Shown here: positions 57,001 to 64,000 of the stretch, piece after piece
Layout of the letters: the number at the start of each line of letters is the position of its first letter
Position numbering within the stretch: position 1 is the stretch's first letter
Source of the DNA: Symbiodinium natans
Lineage: Eukaryota > Sar > Dinophyceae > Suessiales > Symbiodiniaceae
Direction: 5' to 3'
NCBI GenBank assembly: GCA_905221605.1
Contig: CAJNDS010002707.1
Location: forward strand, 97,501 to 161,500
DNA: 64,000 nt
Notes under the pieces: generated by a model
Seen by the model: the letters and a program-made list of their open reading frames with translations, nothing else
What the model was told of the DNA's origin: nothing
Databases searched by the model: none
Translations under genes and position numbers: made by a program

Positions 57001-60000
57001 GGGGTTACGTTTGTATGTCAAAAAACGCAAAAACACCACGGTTTTGGCACCGTGCCAACGCCGAAACCCGCAGAGGGTTGTCTGCGGCCACGAAAAAAAG
57101 TACCAAAAACGACGGTTTTAGCACCGCGACCCGGCGATCACCCGCAGAGGGCTGTCCGCGGACACAAAGAAACGTAAAAAAAACGACGGTTTTAGCACCG
57201 CGACCACGGTGAAACCCGCAGAGGGTTGTCCGCGGACACAAAGAAACGTAAAAAAACGACGGTTTTAGCACCGCGACCACGCCGAAACCCGCAGAGGGTT
57301 GTCCGCGCAAATCAAGAAACGTAAAAAAACGATGGTTTTAGCACCGCGACCACGCCGAAACCCGCAGAGGGTTGCAATCCCGATTGGCGATGTCAACCCA
57401 GCCCGCCGCCTTAGAAAGAGTAATTTTAATTTAGTTTTAATTTAGAAATCTAGGACTGGGTACGAAGGTCTACGATATTCTACGTAAATCTCGTAATTTC
57501 TATTAACTTCTACTTCACTCTATGCAATTCACTCTATGCACTTCACTCTATGCACTTCACTCTATGCAATTCACTCTATGCAATTCACTCTATGCACTTC
57601 ACTCTATGTACTTCACTCTATGCACTTCACTCTATGCACTTGACTCTATGCACTTGACTCTATGCGCTTGACTCTATGCACTTCACTCTATGCGCTTGAC
57701 TCTATGCATTTCACTCTATGCACTTCACTCTATGCAATTCACTCTATGCACTTCACTCTATGCGCTTCACTCTATGCTCTTCACTCCATGCACTTCACTC
57801 TATGCGCTTCACTCTATGCCCTTCGCTCTATGCACTTCGCTCTATGCACTTCACTCTCTGCACTTCACTCTATGTGGTTGGGTCAGAGGGCTCCGCACGG
57901 AAGAACCCTTCGCGATGCTTTCGGGAAAACAAAACTGCAAAACGCAAGGCTTTCAACTTTCAAGTGCACTGCTACGATCTGCTAAATCTGCTACGTATCA
58001 CGAAGCAGCAGCGGCCAGGACGGATCTTGAGTTTTGCTCAGGTCCTCCAGCTCGCGGCAGCTGCCCAGCACCGACAGCACACCGGCGGCGCCCGCAGCGC
58101 CCGGGCTGTCTCTGCTGAAACACCTCGGACGGCGATGTTGTGGGAAAAGGGGGTGGGGCGTCAAGCGTCCAGAGGCCCGGCCCTTCTCTCCCCTGCCCCT
58201 CCCCTGCCCCTGAAGACCTTTAAACCCTCCAAAAAAACAAAAAAGCGGACGCTGCGCCCTCCGAGGCGCGATTCTAAGCACGCTCTTTTCAGCTTCGGCC
58301 ACTGGGCGTGCTCGAGCTGCAGCCACGCGTCCGCCGGGACTTTGTAACACATACCCATGTCGAGGTCCTGGCATCTCTTTCGGCCGGCGTCCCCTTCGCC
58401 CCATCAAGGGGGGAACGGGTCACACGGCAAACCGGGCTGTAGCGAAAGCATTTCGAAAGCCATTCAATGCTTCAGGGTTGAGTCTTCCTTGGGCATCTTT
58501 GGCTGGATCTTTCGTTCACAATGCTGCTCTCACAATCTCGGAGATCTGAAGGCCTGAGGACAAAAACCCACCTGAACCGAAAAGCCATGCAACCCCACCC
58601 TGCGTTGAACCTTACAGCGAAGCGATGCTCCAAGACGCCGTCTCTGAGAAAGGACTTCTAGGCTCTACAGGCTTGTACGGTTCCAGGTTCAGGGTGCGCG
58701 TCTGGCTGCGTCAGTAGATTCTCAACCCGTGGAACTGCCGACCTGGACATCGCGCCGCGCCCCCCAAACAAGGAAACTTAGTAGAAAAAACACAAGGCTT
58801 TCAAGTGCACTGCTACGATCTGCTAAATCTGCTACGTATCACGAAGCAGCAGCGCAGCCAGGACGGATCTTGGGTTTTGCTCAGGTCCTCCAGCTCGCTG
58901 CAGCTTCTCAGCACCGACAGCAGACCGGCGGCGCCAGCAGCGCCCGCGTCTCCTTCGAGAAAACACCTCGGACGGCGATGTCAACGTGGGAAAAGGGGGG
59001 GGGGTCAAGCGTCCAGAGGCCCGGCCCTTCTCTCCCCTGCCCCTCCGTAAACCCTCCAAAAAACAGAAAAGCGGACGCTGCGCCCTCCGAGGCGCCGAGC
59101 GAAGCACGCTCTTTTCAGCTTCGGCCACTGGGCGTGCTCGAGCTGCAGCCACGCGTCCGCCGGGACTTTGTAACACATACCCATGTCGAGGTCCTGGCAT
59201 CTCTTTCGGCCGGCGTCCCCTTCGCCCCATCAAGGGGGGAACGGGTCACACGGCAAACCGGGCTGTAGCGAAAGCATTTCGAAAGCCATTCAATGCTTCA
59301 GGGTTGAGTCTTCCTTGGGCATCTTTGGCTGGATCTTTCGTTCACAATGCTGCTCTCACAATCTCGGAGATCTGAAGGCCTGAGGACAAAAACCCACCTG
59401 AACCGAAAAGCCATGCAACCCCACCCTGCGTTGAACCTTACAGCGAAGCGATGCTCCAAGATGCCGTCTCTGAGAAAGGACTTCTAGGCTCTACAGGCTT
59501 GTACGGTTCCAGGTTCAGGGTGCGCGTCTGGCTGCGTCAGTAGATTCTCAACCCGTGGAACTGCCGACCTGGACATCGCGCCGCGCCCCCCAAACAAAGA
59601 AACTTAGTAGAAAAAACACAAGGCTTTCAAGTGCATTGCTACGATCTGCTAAATCTGCTACGTATCACGAAGCAGCAGCGCAGCCAGGACGGATCTTTTT
59701 TGTTTTGCTCGGGTCCTCCAGCTGGCGGCAGCTGCCCAGCACCGCCAGCAGACCGGTGGCGCCCGCAGCGCCCGGGCTGTCTCTGCTGAAACACCTCGGA
59801 CGGCGATGTCCATGTGAAAATTTTTTCGGGGAGGTGGGGGGCCAAGCGTCCAGAGGCCCAGCCCTTCTCTCCTGCCCCTCCCCTGTCTGAATCCCTTTTA
59901 AACCCTCCAAAAACAAAAAGCAGACGCAGCGCCCTCCCAGGCGCACTTGGAAGCACGCTCTTTTCAGCTTCGGCCACTGGGCGTGCTCGAGCTGCAGCCA

Positions 60001-63000
60001 CGCGTCCGCCGGGACTTTGTAACACATACCCATGTCGAGGTCCTGGCATCTCTTTCGGCCGGCGTCCCCTTCGCCCCATCAAGGGGGGAACGGGTCACAC
60101 GGCAAACCGGGCTGTAGCGAAAGCATTTCGAAAGCCACTCAATGCTTCAGGGTTGAGTCTTCCTTGGGCGTCTTTGGCTGGACCTTTAGTTCACAATGCT
60201 GCCCACAATTTCGGAGATCTGAAGGCCTGAGGACAGAAACCCACCTGCAACGCCCCCTGTGTTGAACTCTAGCTTTAGGCGATGCTCCAAGACTTCATCT
60301 AGGCGGCTCTGAGAAAGGACTTCTAGACTCTACAGGCTTGTACGGTTCCAGGTTCAGGGTGCGCGTCTGGCAGCATCTAGTAGATTCTCAACCCGTACAA
60401 CGGCCGACCTGGACATCGCCCCGCCCCCCCCAAAAAAAGAAACTTAGAAAAACACAAGGCTTTCAAGTGCACTGCTACGATCTGCTAAAGCTGCGACGTA
60501 TCACGAAGCAGCAGCGCAGCCTGCACGGATCTCGGGTTTTGCTCGGGTCCTCCAGCTCGCGGCAGCGGCCCAGCACCGACAGCACACCGGCGGCGCCCGC
60601 AGCGCCCTCGCAACCGAAGCCAAAACACCTCGGCCGTCCGATGTCAATGTGGGAAAAAGGAGGGGGGCCAAGCGTCCAGAGGCCCAGCCCTTCTCTCCCC
60701 TGCCCCTCCCCTGTCTAAATCCCTTTAAGCCCTCCAAAAAAACAAAAAAGCAGACGCAGCGCCCTCCGAGGCGCCTGTGGAAGCACGCTCTTTTCAGCTT
60801 CGACCACTGGGCGTGCTCGAGCTGCCGCCACGCGTCCGCCGGGACTTGGGAACACATCCCCATGTCGAGGTCCTGGCATCTCTTTCGGCCGGCGTCCCCT
60901 TCGCCCCATCAAGGCGGGGAACGGGTCACACGGCAAACTGGGCTGTAGCGAAAGCATTTCGAAAGCCATTCAATGCTTCAGGGTTGAGTCTTCCTTGGGC
61001 GTCTTTGGCTGGATCTTTACTTCAGAATGCTGCTCTCACAATCTCGGAGATCTGAAGGCCTGAGGACAAAAACCCACCTGGACCGAAAAGCCCATGCAAC
61101 CTCACCCTGCGTTGAACCTTACAGCGAAGCGATGCTCCAAGACGCCGTCTCTGAGAAAGGACTTCTAGGCTCTACAGGCTTGTACGGTTCCAGGTTCAGG
61201 GTGCGCGTCTGGCTGCGTCAGTAGATTCTCAACCCGTGGAACTGCCGACCTGGACATCGCGCCGCGCCCCCCAAACAAAGAAACTTAGTAGAAAAAACAC
61301 AAGGCTTTCAAGTGCACTGCTACGATCTGCTAAATCTGCTACGTATCACGAGGCAGCAGCGGCCAGGACGGATCTTGAGTTTTGCTCAGGTCCTCCAGCT
61401 CGCGGCAGCTTCTCAGCACCGACAGCAGACCGGCGGCGCCAGCAGCGCCCGCGTCTCCTTCGAGAAAACACCTCGGACGGCGATGTCAACGTGGGAAAAG
61501 GGGGGGGGGGTCAAGCGTCCAGAGGCCCGGCCCTTCTCTCCCCTGCCCCTCCCCTGCCCCTGAATCCCTGTAAACCGTCCAAAAAACAAAAAAGCGGACG
61601 CTGCGCCCTCCGAGGCGCGATTCTAAGCACGCTCTTTTCAGCTTCGGCCACTGGGCGTGCTCGAGCTGCAGCCACGCGTCCGCCGGGACTTTGTAACACA
61701 TACCCATGTCGAGGTCCTGGCATCTCTTTCGGCCGGCGTCCCCTTCGCCCCATCAAGGGGGGAACGGGTCACACGGCAAACCGGGCTGTAGCGAAAGCAT
61801 TTCGAAAGCCATTCAATGCTTCAGGGTTGAGTCTTCCTTGGGCATCTTTGGCTGGATCTTTCGTTCACAATGCTGCTCTCACAATCTCGGAGATCTGAAG
61901 GCCTGAGGACAAAAACCCACCTGAACCGAAAAGCCATGCAACCCCACCCTGCGTTGAACCTCACAGCGAAGCGATGCTCCAAGACGCCGTCTCTGAGAAA
62001 GGACTTCTAGGCTCTACAGGCTTGTACGGTTCCAGGTTCAGGGTGTACGTCCGCGTCTGGTAGATTCTCAGCCCGTGGAACTGCTGATCTGGACATCGCC
62101 CCGCGCCCCCCCCCCTCAAACAAAACAACTTGGAAAAGCACGAGGCTTTCAAGTGCACTGCTACGATCTGCTAAATCTGCTACGTATCACGAGGCAGCAG
62201 CGGCCAGGACGGATCTTGAGTTTTGCTCAGGTCCTCCAGCTCGCTGCAGCTTCTCAGCACCGACAGCAGACCGGCGGCGCCCGCAGCGCCCTCGCAACCG
62301 TAGTCGAAACACCTCGGACGGCGATGTCAACGTGGGAAAAGGGGGCGGTGGGGCCAAGCGTCCAGAGGCCCGGCCCTTCTCTCCCCTGCCCCTCCCCTGT
62401 CTAAATCCCTTTAAACCCTCCCGAAAACAAAAAAGCAGACGCAGCGCCCTCCGAGGCGCCGAGCGAAGCGCGCTCTTTTCAGCTTCGGCCACTGGGCGCG
62501 CTCGAGCTGCCGCCACGCGTCCGCCGGGACTTGGGAACACCACGCCATGTCGAGGTCCTGGCTTCTCTTTTTGGCCGGCGTCCCCTTCGCCCCATCAAGG
62601 CGGGGAACGGGTCACACGGCAAACTGGGCTGTAGCGAAAGCATTTCGAAAGCCATTCAATGCTTCAGGGTTGAGTCTTCCTTGGGCGTCTTTGGCTGGAA
62701 CTTTAGTTCAGAATGCTGCCCACAATCTCGGAGATCTGAAGGCCTGAGGACAGAAACCCACCTGAACTGAAAAGCCCATGCAACCCCACCCTGCGGTGAA
62801 CCTTGAAGCGAAGCGATGCTCCAAGACGCCGTCTCTGAGAAAGGACTTCTAGGCTCTACAGGCTTGTACGGTTGCTGCGTCTAGTAGATTCTCAACCCAT
62901 GGAACTGCAGACCTGGACATCGCCCCGCACCCCCCACAAAAAGGAACTTAGAAAAACCACAAGGCTTTCAAGTGCACTGCTGCGTTCTGCTAAATCTGCT

Positions 63001-63370
63001 ACGTATCACGAAGCAGCAGCGCAGCCAGGACGGATCTTGGGTTTTACTCGGGTCCTCCAGCTCGCGGCAGCGGCCCAGCACCAACAGCAGACCGGCGGCG
63101 CCCGCAGCGCCCGCGCATTCTTTGTCAAAACACCTCGGACGGCGATGTCAACGTGGGAAAAGAGGGGGCCAAGCGTCCAGTGGCCCAGCCCTTCTCCCCC
63201 CTGCCCATCCCCTAAAGCCAAACCCAAAACCGTCCAAAAAACAAAAACCAGACGCAGCGCCCTCCGAGGCGCACCGTGAAGCGCGCTCTTTTCAGCTTCG
63301 GCCACTCAGCGTGCTCGAGCTGCCGCCACGCGACCGCCGGGACTTGGAAACACCGCCACATGTCGAGGTC
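54071..63370 (-). CDS. Leucine-rich-repeat-like gene with amplified exon cassettes (5' end not fixed)
   Basis: Each repeat uses exon X (86 nt: DLDMGMCYKVPADAWLQLEH then AQWPKLKR) and exon Y (79 nt: CFSRDSPGAAGAAGVLSVLG then SCRELE). X positions: 63370-63285, 62567-62482, 61716-61631, 60872-60787, 60042-59957, 59193-59108, 58367-58282, 55009-54924. Y positions: 63133-63055, 62312-62234, 61471-61393, 60628-60550, 59794-59716, 58966-58888, 58123-58045, 54787-54709. X plus Y is 165 nt, so the frame closes in every cassette I checked. The last exon, 54520-54071, starts DLDFDDCRGVPADTWEQLPE and runs open for 149 codons to a stop. The pattern L..LG.C.EL..LDM..C..VPA.AW..L....WP.L is a leucine-rich-like repeat seen in dinoflagellate proteins (recalled). 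X ends with a GT donor; the Y-X intron begins and the next X begins with GACCT, implying a GA-AG intron or an ambiguous cut. Function unknown. Confidence 0.75.
54640..55440. repeat. Eighth cassette, separated from the array
   Basis: The same unit as the tandem array but 3.4 kb away. Its intron 5' part is nearly identical to the next array unit (55010-55400 versus 58370-58760). Its Y exon is more diverged and is followed by ...WPLLLRNTYKVVHMTLG instead of ...WPLLLRDT. Confidence 0.9.
55574..55960. repeat. 42-bp minisatellite, type 1
   Basis: Copies of GATGGTTTTGGAACCAGCGA + ATTCGGGGACCATGGTATTT + GC, spaced about 42 bp, decaying rightwards. Because 42 is a multiple of 3, it leaves long open frames (14-residue periodic) on both strands. 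Confidence 0.93.
55990..56400. repeat. 42-bp minisatellite, type 2
   Basis: About nine copies of ATGCTATTTGCGGTGTTTTC + AAGCGCCCAGATGTCCGTTA + CC. It has the same 42-bp period as type 1 and shares the core ATTTGCGRTGNTTTT with it. Confidence 0.95.
56405..56860. repeat. About 62-63-bp minisatellite
   Basis: Copies begin GGCGTACTACGTTTGTACTA and contain AAAGTCGACTTTCCAGCCAC + GGAAGCTCCG. Spacing is 63, 63, 63 in the first copies, then shortens. AAAGTCGACTTT is palindromic. Confidence 0.93.
56870..57380. repeat. About 73-75-bp minisatellite
   Basis: Seven copies with the core CGGTTTTAGCACCGCGACCA, then CCCGCAGAGGGTTG and AAGAAACGTAAAAAAACGA. A shared AAACGCAAAAACAC links it to the end of the previous array. 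Confidence 0.93.
57515..57885. repeat. 14-bp minisatellite (CTTCACTCTATGCA)
   Basis: About 26 tandem copies with single-base variants (CACTTG, CAATTC, CGCTTC). The period of 14 is one third of the 42-bp arrays just to the left. Confidence 0.97.
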
Positions 63371-63400
63371 CTGGCATGGCGTCCCCTGGGCTCTTTTAGG
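57960..63400. repeat. Seven tandem genomic units of about 835 bp
   Basis: Successive X-exon starts are spaced 826, 849, 830, 844, 851 and 803 bp. Introns as well as exons are conserved, so the whole cassette was copied, with small indels and homopolymer changes. Most units also share the long segment from CAAGGGGGGAACGGGTCACA to CTGCCGACCTGGACATCG. Confidence 0.95.
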
Positions 63401-63529
63401 CGCCAGCTCCACTCTGGAGGCTGCGTCGAGAGATGAAGACCACACTATCAACACTGTGCCCACACTGTGCCCACGCTACCCTCAAAAGCGGCGTGAAACT
63501 TCTCGCGAACCTCTTGAACGTTGGCTACG

Positions 63530-63700
63530 TCATGTCGTGTCCTGGAGATTGTCATAAGGACTGCCCAACAGCAGCCCGACAGCAAGCTGCACTTCCTCTG
63601 GTGCTTCCGGGATGATCACAGACGTAGGTGTCTTCATCCGGTGCATTGCATGCAGCTTCACGTGGACCACCCGCAGCTCGTCTGGCGTGCCGGCACCTCC
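63530..63700 (-). CDS. Candidate exon 5' of the LRR-like gene
   Basis: The minus strand reads TPDELRVVHVKLHAMHRMKT and PTSVIIPEAPEEVQLAVGLL, protein-like and distinct from the neighbouring 15-bp repeat. It may be a 5' exon of the LRR-like gene. Splice sites not fixed. Confidence 0.35.
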   Translation of the reverse strand, partial: GGAGTPDELRVVHVKLHAMHRMKTPTSVIIPEAPEEVQLAVGLLLGSPYDNLQDTT

Positions 63701-63782
63701 ATGCAGAATGCTGCATGGACAATGCTGCATGGACAATGCCGCATGGACAATGCTGCATGGACAATGCTTGGTGGACAATGCG
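63700..63782. repeat. 15-bp tandem repeat (AATGCTGCATGGACA)
   Basis: Five copies. It generates short periodic ORFs in several frames. Confidence 0.95.
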
Positions 63783-64000
63783 CCACGATCAGCATGAGTG
63801 TAACGGTATGCTCCGATAAGGCGCGGCTGATCACCCTAATGCAACAGGGCAGCTGCAACCACTTTCGGGTGCTGCTCAAACACGAAAACTACGATGACTA
63901 CATCACTCACCAAAAAACGAGACCGAGATAGCGCAAGGCCACACGGCAACCAGGCGGAAGAACAGAACAGGAGGAGAGCATCCCCAATGTGCAGCCGGTG

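Noticed and set aside
55624-57212. Plus-strand ORFs of 517 and 502 codons, and a minus-strand ORF of 232 codons
   Set aside because: They lie entirely on the minisatellite arrays. Period 42 (and mostly 63) is a multiple of 3, so a stop-free unit stays open in several frames at once; composition is purely periodic.

Overview
The window reads as nuclear DNA of a dinoflagellate, most likely from the Symbiodinium/Polarella side of the group. Grounds: (i) huge amounts of interstitial TTTAGGG/CCCTAAA heptamer filling introns; (ii) exons that join only if introns use GT, GC and some GA donors with AG|G acceptors; (iii) every gene I can support is on the minus strand, as in dinoflagellate one-directional gene blocks; (iv) leucine-rich-like repeats and single-domain cation channels with EF hands, both common there. 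The species is not determinable from what I can see.

Layout (genes run right to left). 54.07 kb to about 63.4 kb: a leucine-rich-repeat-like gene whose middle is a genomic array of eight two-exon cassettes of about 835 bp. Each cassette adds exactly 165 coding bases (55 residues). The array is interrupted at 55.5-57.9 kb by five different minisatellites. 47.29-53.03 kb: one uninterrupted 1,914-codon ORF for a multi-pass membrane protein of unknown family. 34.9-46.9 kb: a many-exon gene for a large helical, internally repetitive protein, also unrecognised. 26.73-31.97 kb: a KIN17 homologue (zinc finger, winged-helix region, C-terminal KOW region). 14.36-23.8 kb and 0.59-11.0 kb: two tandem paralogues (B and A) of a voltage-gated cation channel with S1-S6, a P-loop and, in B, paired EF hands. 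A lone EF-hand exon at 25.4 kb looks like a relic of a third unit.

The main result is intron birth caught by comparing A and B. The single 239-nt S1-S2 exon of B is split in A into five exons of 42, 54, 60, 49 and 34 nt, sum exactly 239. The 169-nt S3-S4 exon of B is split in A into 57 and 112, sum exactly 169. Some A-only introns are bounded by 6-base direct repeats (GTACCT; CAGGCG). Elsewhere several introns are almost entirely short terminal-inverted-repeat elements (54-133 bp) of at least four sequence families, which is the expected form of introner elements.

Other accessory material: an AT-rich island at about 1.5-2.8 kb inside an intron of channel A, carrying a decayed lipase-like gene resembling those of Polinton-like viruses; and a cluster of hairpins in the large KIN17 intron, five of them apexed by GCTTCGC/GCGAAGC. 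Exon boundaries were worked out by hand from homology and phase; 'about' marks those not fixed.
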